NCBI RefSeq assembly: GCF_900107975.1
Contig: NZ_FNVF01000002.1
Location: 201,178 to 265,177, forward strand
Direction: 5' to 3'
Origin: Paenibacillus sp. UNC499MF
GTDB taxonomy: Bacteria > Bacillota > Bacilli > Paenibacillales > NBRC-103111
Length of the DNA stretch: 64,000 nt
The position numbers and the translations under genes are program-made. Below, piece by piece: positions 26,768-33,233 of the stretch; the stretch's first letter is position 1; every line of letters begins with the position of its first letter. Under the pieces are notes generated by a model. That model saw nothing but the letters and a program-made list of their open reading frames with translations. It was not told where the DNA came from and made no database searches.

Positions 26768-26799
26768 GCCGAGGATTCCGGCGCGTATTCTTCTATACT
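26768..26799 (+). promoter_or_regulatory. Conserved promoter of precursor gene 1
   Basis: GCCGAG (26768-26773), exactly 20 bp, then TATACT (26794-26799), 35 bp before the start codon of precursor 1. The same layout precedes precursors 2, 3 and 4. The -35 position (GAGGAT) does not resemble TTGACA. Confidence 0.65.
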
Positions 26800-26833
26800 T
26801 AAAAGGAACCCACAGAAAAGGAGAGTGACAAGA

Positions 26834-27112
26834 ATGAATCAGACAGCAGTAAAATTTGTGATGGCGACGGCAATTCTCGTTTCGCCGGCGGCAGGAACAG
26901 CTCTGAAGGCAAGCGCTCATACCGCTGCAGTTGCGGCGCAGCCGGCGGTTCAAGCGGCCGGTGAGGGTGTGCAGGCTGTACAGGCGGCACCATCCCGCAC
27001 ATTAACCCAAGCCGGAATTTCCCACGTGAAGACGGATCTCCGGGAAATTTTGCCGGAGTTCGGCGGAGCCGGCAATTTCACCCCGTCAGTTGTGACGAAA
27101 ACTCCAGCGTGA
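26834..27112 (+). CDS. Precursor-like peptide 1
   Basis: A 92-residue peptide with an N-terminal leader (KFVMATAILVSPAAGTAL, then KASA) that reads like a Sec signal peptide: basic residue, hydrophobic core and an A-x-A site near residue 28. The middle (about 30-60) is rich in Ala, Val, Gln and Pro. The C-terminal ~30 residues (GISHVKTDLREILPEFGG, then NFTPSVVTKTPA) are identical to peptide 2. ATG at 26834 is chosen over GTG 26825 because AAAGGAG is then ten bases away. No Cys. First of four related peptides; likely secreted or processed, with the core at the C-terminus. Confidence 0.82.
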   Translation: MNQTAVKFVMATAILVSPAAGTALKASAHTAAVAAQPAVQAAGEGVQAVQAAPSRTLTQAGISHVKTDLREILPEFGGAGNFTPSVVTKTPA

Positions 27113-27117
27113 CCGTC

Positions 27118-27150
27118 AAAAGAGATAAGCGCCCGCCGCTTATCTCTTTT
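27118..27150 (+). terminator. Conserved AAGAGATAAGC hairpin after precursor 1
   Basis: A perfect 14-bp stem AAAAGAGATAAGCG (27118-27131) / CGCTTATCTCTTTT (27137-27150) with loop CCCGC, six bases after the stop codon, followed by GCTTTT. It looks like a terminator or attenuator, but the arm sequence recurs at three other precursor genes, which plain terminators need not do. Confidence 0.75.
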
Positions 27151-27225
27151 GCTTTTGCAGGCAGGGCTATGACCGGAGAGAACCGGGGTTAACGAAATTT
27201 TCGCAGATTGAAGTCATCCGGTAAA

Positions 27226-27257
27226 GCCGAGAGGGCGGGGCTTTACTGTTCTATACT
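27226..27257 (+). promoter_or_regulatory. Conserved promoter of precursor gene 2
   Basis: GCCGAG (27226-27231), 20 bp, TATACT (27252-27257), lying in the 461-bp duplicated unit. Same spacing as at precursors 1, 3 and 4. Confidence 0.65.
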
Positions 27258-27294
27258 GAAGAGGTAGTTATCCAGGCAAAGGGAGGTGAAACGA

Positions 27295-27573
27295 ATGAAA
27301 GAGATGACGTCTAAATTTATAATCGCCACCGCTATTCTGGCGGCTCCTGCGGCAGGCACCGCCCTGCAGGCAAGCGCCCAGACCGTGGCGGTTCAGGCCC
27401 AGCCGGCGGTTCAACCGGCTGTTGAGGGTGTGCAGGCTGTACAGCCTGCACCATCCGGCACATTAACCCACACCGGAATTTCCCACGTGAAGACGGATCT
27501 CCGGGAAATTTTGCCGGAGTTCGGCGGAGCCGGCAATTTCACCCCGTCAGTTGTGACGAAAACTCCAGCGTGA
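27295..27573 (+). CDS. Precursor-like peptide 2
   Basis: A 92-residue paralogue of peptide 1, with leader KFIIATAILAAPAAGTAL then QASA, an Ala/Val/Gln/Pro-rich middle (QTVAVQAQPAVQPAVEG) and the same C-terminus ending NFTPSVVTKTPA. ATG at 27295 follows GGGAGG with a natural spacing; GTG 27286 overlaps the ribosome binding site and is rejected. Leader codons match peptide 3 and the C-terminal codons match peptide 1, as expected from the flanking 461-bp duplication. Confidence 0.82.
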   Translation: MKEMTSKFIIATAILAAPAAGTALQASAQTVAVQAQPAVQPAVEGVQAVQPAPSGTLTHTGISHVKTDLREILPEFGGAGNFTPSVVTKTPA

Positions 27574-27578
27574 CCGTC

Positions 27579-27611
27579 AAAAGAGATAAGCGCCCGCCGC
27601 TTATCTCTTTT
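27579..27611 (+). terminator. Conserved AAGAGATAAGC hairpin after precursor 2
   Basis: Identical to the hairpin after precursor 1 (stem 27579-27592 / 27598-27611), copied with the duplication. Confidence 0.75.
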
Positions 27612-27686
27612 GCTTTTGCAGGCAGGGCTATGACCGGAGAGAACCGGGGTTAACGAAATTTTCGCAGATTGAAGTCATCCGGTAAA

Positions 27687-27718
27687 GCCGAGAGGGCGGG
27701 GCTTTACTGTTCTATACT
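27687..27718 (+). promoter_or_regulatory. Conserved promoter of precursor gene 3
   Basis: GCCGAG (27687-27692), 20 bp, TATACT (27713-27718). It lies within the duplicated unit, so it does not count as independent of the copy before precursor 2. Confidence 0.62.
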
Positions 27719-27755
27719 GAAGAGGTAGTTATCCAGGCAAAGGGAGGTGAAACGA

Positions 27756-28037
27756 ATGAAAGAGATGACGTCCAAATTTATAATCGCCACCGCTATTCTG
27801 ACGGCACCCGCCGCCGGAACCGCTGTGAACGTGAGCGCGCACGCTGCGGCCGCCGCGAGTCAGCCTTCGGTAAGCGCTGAAAGCGCAAGCGCGTCTGTGG
27901 CGGCTTCCCCGCAGTTCGAACCTGCCGCAGCGGATACAGCGTCCCGGACTCAGTCGCCCGCTTCCGCGGGTATCGTTGAATTAGCCGAGGCGGAACCATC
28001 TTTTACGATCAATGTGTTTAAGAAAACATTGGCCTAA
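27756..28037 (+). CDS. Precursor-like peptide 3
   Basis: A 93-residue peptide with the shared leader (KFIIATAILTAPAAGTAV then NVSA) and a different, Ser/Ala-rich middle (SVSAESASASVAAS, AADTASRTQSPAS). The C-terminus (EPSFTINVFKKTLA) lines up with that of peptides 1 and 2 (GNFTPSVVTKTPA): aromatic-Thr, then Val, Lys-Thr and a final Ala. The leader is 5'-identical to peptide 2 through the duplication. No Cys. Followed by a variant of the conserved hairpin. Confidence 0.8.
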   Translation: MKEMTSKFIIATAILTAPAAGTAVNVSAHAAAAASQPSVSAESASASVAASPQFEPAAADTASRTQSPASAGIVELAEAEPSFTINVFKKTLA

Positions 28038-28049
28038 GCGAGCCGGACA

Positions 28050-28083
28050 AAGAGAGATAAGCGGGAAGAAGCTTATCTCTCTT
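28050..28083 (+). terminator. Conserved hairpin variant after precursor 3
   Basis: Stem AAGAGAGATAAGC (28050-28062) / GCTTATCTCTCTT (28071-28083) with loop GGGAAGAA. Arms keep the AGAGATAAGC core but the loop differs and no clean T run follows, which suggests the stem itself is conserved. Confidence 0.7.
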
Positions 28084-28119
28084 CTCACTTTTGAACGCGA
28101 TGAAGATTGGAGGGAGTAC

Positions 28120-28692
28120 ATGAATCAACGGATGTTTACATGTCTGGATCTGAGGTCCTGCTTGAATAACTGCGGAACGACAGGCAGCCATAACTATCAT
28201 GAAGGTTATTTAAGCTCGGCAAGGGCTTCTTTTCCGGAAGATGCCTTTCCGTTTGACGTTCCTTTCGAATTTAAAGAAATACCGTTCGTTCTCTTTAAGA
28301 GACATTCTTTCGATAATATCGTCACGGAAGGTCAGTCTATCCAATTCCCCCGGCAGCGGGTGACCCGGATTCATCTTCTCGGCACCTCAAGCGACGCCAA
28401 TATGGCGGATTATGTGTATTTGATGCTGGATGAGAAGGAGGTCTCGAAGGAGAAGATCCTGTTATCCCATTTTATTTCGGAGGTTCCTTTCCCTCGTAAC
28501 GAATGTGTAATCCAAGCGTCCTGCCTACATACGTTGGATGGCCCTCTTACTCACAGATCCCCCAAGCTCTGGTATGACGGGATTACATTAGACCGCCCGG
28601 TGGAGATCAACCGAATTACGTTTGAGGACAATCCCTGCATGCATGTGTTCGGCATGACGCTTGAAAGTGTTGAGACACCGGAGGATAGGTAA
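28120..28692 (+). CDS. Beta-sandwich protein, possibly carbohydrate-binding
   Basis: A 190-residue protein without signal peptide. Seen: F-P-rich beta pattern with VPFEFKEIPFVLF, then DNIVTEGQSIQFPRQRVTRIHLLGTSSDANM. This resembles the sugar-binding beta-sandwich (NPCBM-like) attached to some glycoside hydrolases, where a DNV/GQ-x-I element precedes the HLLGT strand. No catalytic domain is attached. It is the only non-peptide gene among the four precursors and lies between peptides 3 and 4, so it may bind the glycan or the glycosylated peptide. ATG at 28120 with TGGAGGGAG upstream. The fold is a moderate guess. Confidence 0.6.
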   Translation: MNQRMFTCLDLRSCLNNCGTTGSHNYHEGYLSSARASFPEDAFPFDVPFEFKEIPFVLFKRHSFDNIVTEGQSIQFPRQRVTRIHLLGTSSDANMADYVYLMLDEKEVSKEKILLSHFISEVPFPRNECVIQASCLHTLDGPLTHRSPKLWYDGITLDRPVEINRITFEDNPCMHVFGMTLESVETPEDR

Positions 28693-28719
28693 TTTTTTCC
28701 TAATAATGGGAGGGATACC

Positions 28720-28751
28720 GCCGAGGACTCCACCGGAATACCTCTTATACT
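28720..28751 (+). promoter_or_regulatory. Conserved promoter of precursor gene 4
   Basis: GCCGAG (28720-28725), exactly 20 bp, TATACT (28746-28751). The flanks differ from precursors 1-3, so this copy is independent evidence for the element. GAGGACTCC resembles GAGGATTCC at precursor 1. Confidence 0.7.
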
Positions 28752-28793
28752 GAAGGAGAGCCGGCAGTCCCAGAAGAAAGGAGGATGGATGGA

Positions 28794-29066
28794 ATGAAGG
28801 AAACGACAGCTAAGTTTCTTATTGCGACCGCTGTGCTGGTGTCTCCCGCCATGGGAACGGCCCTGGACGTCAGCGCCGGGCAGCCCGCGTTAATCCAGGC
28901 GCAAACGGCATTCGCGGACGTTCAGCAGAACCGGACGGTATCCGAGTCCGAAGACACGTATTCAAGCTTGCAGACAGCGAAGAAAGCGTCCGATCCGAGC
29001 TTGCGGGAACCGGGAGAATATACGGTTTCGGGCGTATCGCCGATGTGCGCGAAATGCTTGTCCTAG
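28794..29066 (+). CDS. Precursor-like peptide 4 (C-terminal Cys-x-x-Cys)
   Basis: A 90-residue peptide with the shared leader (KFLIATAVLVSPAMGTAL then DVSA) and a new, more acidic middle (VQQNRTVSESEDTYSS). The C-terminus (GEYTVSGVSPMCAKCLS) keeps the aromatic-Thr start seen in the other three but ends in C-x-x-C. It is the only member with Cys. ATG at 28794 with AAAGGAGG upstream; ATG 28785 has no room for a ribosome binding site. Same promoter layout as the others. Confidence 0.8.
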   Translation: MKETTAKFLIATAVLVSPAMGTALDVSAGQPALIQAQTAFADVQQNRTVSESEDTYSSLQTAKKASDPSLREPGEYTVSGVSPMCAKCLS

Positions 29067-29079
29067 GTGCTTGGACAAC

Positions 29080-29117
29080 CCGGGTGAGACGATCCCGCAC
29101 GGGCAGTCTCCCGTTTT
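29080..29117 (+). terminator. Terminator after precursor 4
   Basis: CGGGTGAGAC (29081-29090) pairs with GTCTCCCG (29106-29113), one bulged base, followed by TTTTT. It lies 15 bp after the precursor 4 stop codon. Confidence 0.65.
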
Positions 29118-29190
29118 TAGGTGAAGACCGGTTTGTGCAGGCTTTGTTCTGAAATGTTAAGGGAGCGTGACAGCAGGCTCCGATGATCGG

Positions 29191-29221
29191 AAGAGATAAG
29201 CCTTAACCGGGCTTATCTCTT
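29191..29221 (+). other. Conserved AAGAGATAAGC hairpin before the BtrH-like gene
   Basis: Stem AAGAGATAAGCC (29191-29202) / GGCTTATCTCTT (29210-29221), loop TTAACCG. This is the fourth copy of the element, here 125 bp downstream of peptide 4 and 60 bp before the next start codon, beyond a separate terminator. Such placement suits a regulatory or processing hairpin more than simple termination. Confidence 0.7.
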
Positions 29222-29283
29222 TCTCTCATGTGCGAAGCGATGGAAACCGATCTTATTACAGCTTAACGGAGGTGCAAAGACGG

Positions 29284-30318
29284 ATGACGTTTACCTTATA
29301 TAAAGAATTCCGGTTGAATTGCTTCTACGTCAATATCGCCGCTCTGTTAAAGCGGCTTCCCGTTGAAGATGCCCATCTGGTTTATTTGTTCAATCAGGCG
29401 GGCTTATTTTACTGCGATACGGAGGACGAGGATGAGTTTCAAATCAGCCCTTATTACCGGCAGCTGGACGATTTTGTGTACGGGCTGTTCGGAGCGCGGC
29501 TGCATAAGAAAGGATCTTCTGCGGGAAGCGAGTATATGCGGACTTTGAAAGAGGCTCTTGCCAGCGGAAGGAGCGCGATCATCGAGTCCGATATTTTTTA
29601 TTTGCCGTACAGCGGCTTTTATAGAAGAACCCATTTTCCGCACGCTTTGGAGGTTATCGGTCATAAGGAAGGCAAGTTCGAGATCTGCGATCATTATTAC
29701 GAATATCACGGATTTCTCGATGAGTCCGAACTTCAGGCCATTTTCGACGCTTCGCTGGACAGTGTGTTTTATAAACGGTTGTATGTCTGGTCTCTGAAAA
29801 AAACGGACGGAGCCGCTCCCGGAGAAATTACGCCGGAATTTTGCGAAAGCGTGATTAAAGACAATCAGGCGAATATGCAGGGAGCCGTCACCTACGATTG
29901 TCCGCCCGGCAGCTATCCGGGACTCGCCGCTTTCGAACCTATTTGCGGGAAAATAAAAAGCCTGAAGACGATCGAAGAAGACTCCGTCAAGTTTAAGGCG
30001 GCCAGTTATTTGTATGATGGCTTCAGGGAGATCGCCAATTCCCGGTATCATCACCACAATTTACTGAAAGCTATCGGAGAGGACGCGCTCGCCGAATCGT
30101 ATCTGGAGGCCGACCAAAGCTGGATGGTGGCGGCTAATTTGCTTATGCGTGCGGCGACGGGAAATCAGTTCCAGGCCTTCGAAGAACGGATATTGAGCCG
30201 GATGGAGCGGGTGAAGCAGAAGGAAGCCGAAAATACCGACCTGCTGCAGCAGTGGCTGGACCGGCGGGAGACCGGTCCGGCAGCTCACATCCGCAAGGAT
30301 AAATCAACAACCGCCTAA
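29284..30318 (+). CDS. BtrH-like acyltransferase/papain-fold protein 1
   Basis: A 344-residue protein resembling the BtrH family, whose founding member transfers an aminoacyl group from carrier protein to butirosin. Seen: a candidate catalytic Cys at residue 13 (LNCFYVNIAALL), a His in FPHALEVIGH and an Asp in FEICDHYYEYHG, forming a plausible papain-like triad; a helical C-terminal half follows. ATG at 29284 with GGAGGTG upstream is preferred to earlier starts. A second family member lies at 59608-60633, next to a carrier protein, so this one may also use a carrier-bound amino acid. The family match is by motif only. Confidence 0.65.
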   Translation: MTFTLYKEFRLNCFYVNIAALLKRLPVEDAHLVYLFNQAGLFYCDTEDEDEFQISPYYRQLDDFVYGLFGARLHKKGSSAGSEYMRTLKEALASGRSAIIESDIFYLPYSGFYRRTHFPHALEVIGHKEGKFEICDHYYEYHGFLDESELQAIFDASLDSVFYKRLYVWSLKKTDGAAPGEITPEFCESVIKDNQANMQGAVTYDCPPGSYPGLAAFEPICGKIKSLKTIEEDSVKFKAASYLYDGFREIANSRYHHHNLLKAIGEDALAESYLEADQSWMVAANLLMRAATGNQFQAFEERILSRMERVKQKEAENTDLLQQWLDRRETGPAAHIRKDKSTTA

Positions 30319-30393
30319 TATCGCGCAAAGGAGTCTGATTCTTGTCCGGCCCGCTCTGGTACGATTATTGCAGGCAAAGAATGGAGGTGTACG

Positions 30394-30741
30394 ATGCGGA
30401 TCGTACTGGATTTGGACGGAACTATTTGCACCTTGAAAAAAGAAGGGGAGTCGTATGCGGATGTTACGCCTTTACCGGGCTCCGTCGAAGCTTTGCGCAG
30501 GCTGAAAGAAGCAGGGCACCGGATCATCATTCACACGGCCCGTCATATGAAAACGTGCCAAGGCAATGTCGGAGAAGTTCTTGCCCGGGTCGGCGGTCTG
30601 ACGCTGGACTGGCTGGAACGGTATGAAATCCCTTACGACGAAATCGTTTTCGGCAAGCCTTACGGTGACGTGTACGTGGATGACCTGGCCCTGACCTACC
30701 GGAGCTGGGACGAGGTTCTGGAGCGGCTGAAGGTCGGATGA
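30394..30741 (+). CDS. HAD-family phosphatase, EcbF/BcbF capsule type
   Basis: A small 115-residue haloacid-dehalogenase hydrolase. Seen: motif I DLDGT (residues 6-10), motif II in IIIHTARHMKTCQGNVGE, and late Lys and Asp residues (FGKPYGDVYVDDLAL). This arrangement (HTAR..MKT..GNVG) matches my memory of the EcbF/BcbF capsule-associated family. It could dephosphorylate a sugar phosphate and might substitute for GmhB, which is not seen in this window. GGAGGTG before the ATG, and the ATGA overlap couples it to the nucleotidyltransferase. Confidence 0.82.
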   Translation: MRIVLDLDGTICTLKKEGESYADVTPLPGSVEALRRLKEAGHRIIIHTARHMKTCQGNVGEVLARVGGLTLDWLERYEIPYDEIVFGKPYGDVYVDDLALTYRSWDEVLERLKVG

Positions 30742-31481
30742 AGACTGTCCAGATCGTAATTCCGATGGCGGGACGAGGACAGCGCTTCCGCAGTGCGGGC
30801 ATATCCGTTCCGAAGATGCTCATCCCCGTAGCGGGAAAGCCGATGCTTCAGTGGGCGCTGGAAAGTTTAATGCCGCATTTTCCAGGGAATAAAATTTTGT
30901 TCGTCTGTCTGGAAGATCATCTGAAGCAGGGAGAATTGGAGAGGGTCATCGGGAGCTGCTGCGAGAATGCCGGTATCCTTTCTCTGCCCGAAGTTACGGG
31001 GGGACAGGCGGAGACGGTATTAAGCGCGGAAGCGTGCCTCGATCCGGAGCTGCCCCTGCTCATTTACAACTGCGATACGTACACGGAATCTTCCATAGGC
31101 GAAACGATCCGCGCCAAGGGAAGCGAGGCGGACGGGATCATCTCCGTGTTTGCTTCCGCGAACCCCGCATACAGCTATGTGCGGACAGACGGGAGCGGCC
31201 GGGTTGCGGAGGTCAGGGAAAAGCGGGTGATTTCAAACCGGGCGACGACGGGACTCTACTATTTCCGGAAAGCCGGTCTGTTTCTGGAGCCGGCGGAGGA
31301 AGCCGTACGCCTGGGAACGGAGGAAGGCGAAGTCTACGTGGCTCCGCTGTACAACCGGCTGATCGGGCGGGGGCTTACCGTCGTTGCGGATCAGGCGGAC
31401 CGATGCTTTCCGCTGGGAACGCCGGACGAGATTGCCGAGTTCACAAGAAACTACAGAAAGCGGGAGAGTGAAGGGACATGA
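30738..31481 (+). CDS. Sugar-phosphate nucleotidyltransferase
   Basis: A 247-residue NTP-transferase of the Rossmann GT-A-like type. Seen: signature IPMAGRGQRF with SVPKMLIPVAGKPML (activator/Lys motif) and an aspartate-containing metal site (IYNCDTY). It should make an NDP-sugar or NDP-polyol from a phosphorylated precursor. Standing with an EcbF-like phosphatase and close to an APH-type kinase (25812), it completes a three-gene set known from capsule clusters. It overlaps the HAD and GT1 genes by four bases each. Confidence 0.88.
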   Translation: MKTVQIVIPMAGRGQRFRSAGISVPKMLIPVAGKPMLQWALESLMPHFPGNKILFVCLEDHLKQGELERVIGSCCENAGILSLPEVTGGQAETVLSAEACLDPELPLLIYNCDTYTESSIGETIRAKGSEADGIISVFASANPAYSYVRTDGSGRVAEVREKRVISNRATTGLYYFRKAGLFLEPAEEAVRLGTEEGEVYVAPLYNRLIGRGLTVVADQADRCFPLGTPDEIAEFTRNYRKRESEGT

Positions 31482-32686
31482 CGAAACGGATCTTTTTCGG
31501 TTTAAGCGGCGGGCTCGGCCCCGTGCTCCGGAGTTTGCCGGTGGCCGAGCACTTCCGGCGTTCGGGGCACACTACCGCTTTCAGCATATACGGGGAGAGC
31601 AGTGCGGCTTTTATTGAAAGCAGAGGCTTCAAGCATCTGCCGGATGACGACCCGACCGTTCCGTCTCCCGAGAAAATGATAACCGGGGGCCCGGTCTTCT
31701 ATAACCTGGACCATTATTATGCGGGAGCGGGCCTGCTCGACCCGGATTTCACCGGGGCCTGGATTCAACACCGGATCCGGATGCTGGAGAAATTCAACGC
31801 CGATCTGGTTATTACGGACATGAGCCCCCATACGGCAATCGCGGCCCGCTATCTGGGTATCCCGGTTGCCTCGATCACCCAGTCCTGCTTCCATCCGGAC
31901 GGCCAGCCTATGCATTACTGGGGAAGGACTCCCCGTAATCTGCCGAGAGTGACGCCTGTCGTTAACCGGATATTGAGCAGGCTGGGCCTGCCGGACATCC
32001 GCGGCATGGAACAGCTTAATGCGGGGACGCTCAACTTTATTCCGGGAATTCCGGAAATGGACCCTGTCCGCACGAACGGAGTCCGTTATGTGGGCCCTAT
32101 CGAATATCCGGCTGCCGGTCCTGCCGGCGCCCGTCTTCCGGAAGAGCCGTTTATCCTCGTCTATCCGGGCAGGCTCCAGGATACCGCGGGCGCTACGGGC
32201 TTGGGGCTGCTGAACCATGTCGTGGAAGCCTTCGGGGGGAAAAAGGAGCGGGTCCTAATAGCCGGCAGCGACGGGCTCCCGGACGGTCTGAAAGAGGGGC
32301 TTCCCCGGAACATCGGAATGATCCCGTATTTTAATTCGCCTATGCTGAAGAACTGCCGGTTGTTTATCCACCACGGGGGGCACGGGAGCTGTCTGTCGGC
32401 CATCATGAGGGGAGTTCCCTCGCTTATCCTGCCTACGCACACGGAGCGGGAGTTCAACGCACGCAAGGTGCAGGAAATGGGAGCGGGAGAGTATATGCTG
32501 CCGGGAACGTTTACAGCCGAGCATTTATATAAGCTTTCCATGTATGTGAGCGAGGACGGTTACAAAGAACGGGCCAGAGAACTCGCTTCGCTGATCCGGA
32601 GCCGCAATTACGGGGGAGCCAAGGAAATCTACAAGCGGTGCATGTCGCTTATGGAACGGCGGGCACTGGCCCTGGAGGAGTTATGA
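31478..32686 (+). CDS. Family 1 (MGT-type) glycosyltransferase
   Basis: A 402-residue GT-B enzyme similar to macrolide or UDP-glycosyltransferases. Seen: N-terminal SGGLGPVLRSLPVAEHFRRSGH acceptor domain; C-terminal donor site FIHHGGHGSCLSAIMRGVPSL, with the HHGG motif and later E-R-E-F-N. Cytosolic, no membrane segment. It probably glycosylates a soluble small molecule or peptide rather than a polymer in the membrane. ATGA overlaps on both sides place it in one operon with the nucleotidyltransferase and AcpS. Confidence 0.9.
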   Translation: MTKRIFFGLSGGLGPVLRSLPVAEHFRRSGHTTAFSIYGESSAAFIESRGFKHLPDDDPTVPSPEKMITGGPVFYNLDHYYAGAGLLDPDFTGAWIQHRIRMLEKFNADLVITDMSPHTAIAARYLGIPVASITQSCFHPDGQPMHYWGRTPRNLPRVTPVVNRILSRLGLPDIRGMEQLNAGTLNFIPGIPEMDPVRTNGVRYVGPIEYPAAGPAGARLPEEPFILVYPGRLQDTAGATGLGLLNHVVEAFGGKKERVLIAGSDGLPDGLKEGLPRNIGMIPYFNSPMLKNCRLFIHHGGHGSCLSAIMRGVPSLILPTHTEREFNARKVQEMGAGEYMLPGTFTAEHLYKLSMYVSEDGYKERARELASLIRSRNYGGAKEIYKRCMSLMERRALALEEL

Positions 32687-33060
32687 TTTACGGAATCGGC
32701 GTGGATTTGCAAACTGTCTCCCAGCTTGAACAAGTGATGAAGAGACAGGGGGAAAACTTCCTCCGGAAAGTGTTCACGGACCGCGAGCGGGCTTACTGCG
32801 GCCGGTATGCCTGTCCCGCCAAGCATCTGGCGGCAAGGTGGGCCGTCAAAGAAGCGTTTATGAAGGCGATGGGCTCCGGGCTGGGCGGGAAGTACTTGTT
32901 TAAAGATCTCGAAGTGGTCAACCGGTCCTCTGGCCAGCCGGAACTTATTCTGCGCGGGAACGCGGAGGAGGACCGCAGACGGCTCGGACTTCACGTCTAC
33001 ATAAGCATCTCCCATTCGGGCGAATATGCCCTCGGTCAGGTGGTTCTCTGCAAGGCATAA
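32683..33060 (+). CDS. acpS: Holo-acyl carrier protein synthase (AcpS-type)
   Basis: A 125-residue phosphopantetheinyl transferase that adds the 4'-phosphopantetheine arm to a carrier protein. Seen: IYGIGVDLQTVSQLE at the start, RWAVKEAFMKAMG (Mg2+ and CoA binding) in the middle and ISISHSGEYALGQVVL at the end. Length is normal. CTGGAGGAG before ATG and overlap with the GT1 gene. Being inside the cluster rather than beside alr-type housekeeping genes, it is likely dedicated to the cluster carrier protein at 60659, although a general role cannot be excluded. Confidence 0.92.
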   Translation: MIYGIGVDLQTVSQLEQVMKRQGENFLRKVFTDRERAYCGRYACPAKHLAARWAVKEAFMKAMGSGLGGKYLFKDLEVVNRSSGQPELILRGNAEEDRRRLGLHVYISISHSGEYALGQVVLCKA

Positions 33061-33143
33061 ACCATGCCGCACAGTCTGTTGAAATGTCTCCGCAGGAGGC
33101 AGCCGACAGGCTTTTTTGCCGTGGAACGCGGGTTCATTATCGC

Positions 33144-33173
33144 TTGACGCTCAGACAGTCAGGACGGTAAGAT
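33144..33173 (+). promoter_or_regulatory. Sigma-A-like promoter of the VOC gene
   Basis: TTGACG (33144-33149), an 18-bp spacer and TAAGAT (33168-33173), about 60 bp before the start codon. No GCCGAG element is present, so this gene appears separately controlled from the precursor genes. Confidence 0.6.
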
Positions 33174-33233
33174 GTAAATATGTTTCATCCAATTATGGAA
33201 GCGTGTTCCTAAATACGTCAAGGAGCTGATCCC

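Larger units (their letters stand above)
27001..27329 (+). repeat. Direct repeat, copy 1 (offset 461 bp)
   Basis: This segment covers the 3' end of precursor 1, its hairpin, the promoter and the leader codons of precursor 2. It is nearly identical to 27462-27790, which has the equivalent parts of precursors 2 and 3. I saw only a few mismatches (for example CAAGCC versus CACACC near the start). Recent tandem duplication or gene conversion is likely. Confidence 0.9.
27462..27790 (+). repeat. Direct repeat, copy 2 (offset 461 bp)
   Basis: Second copy of the unit at 27001-27329, covering the end of precursor 2 through the leader of precursor 3. Divergence from peptide 2 begins shortly after the leader, where peptide 3 takes an unrelated middle sequence. 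Confidence 0.9.

Noticed and set aside
27118-27150. Riboswitch or T-box
   Set aside because: The stem is a single perfect hairpin located after a stop codon, without the conserved cores or alternative pairings of known riboswitch classes.
26834-29066. Lanthipeptide or radical-SAM peptide precursors
   Set aside because: No LanM/LanB/LanC, YcaO or radical SAM genes were seen, and only peptide 4 contains Cys.
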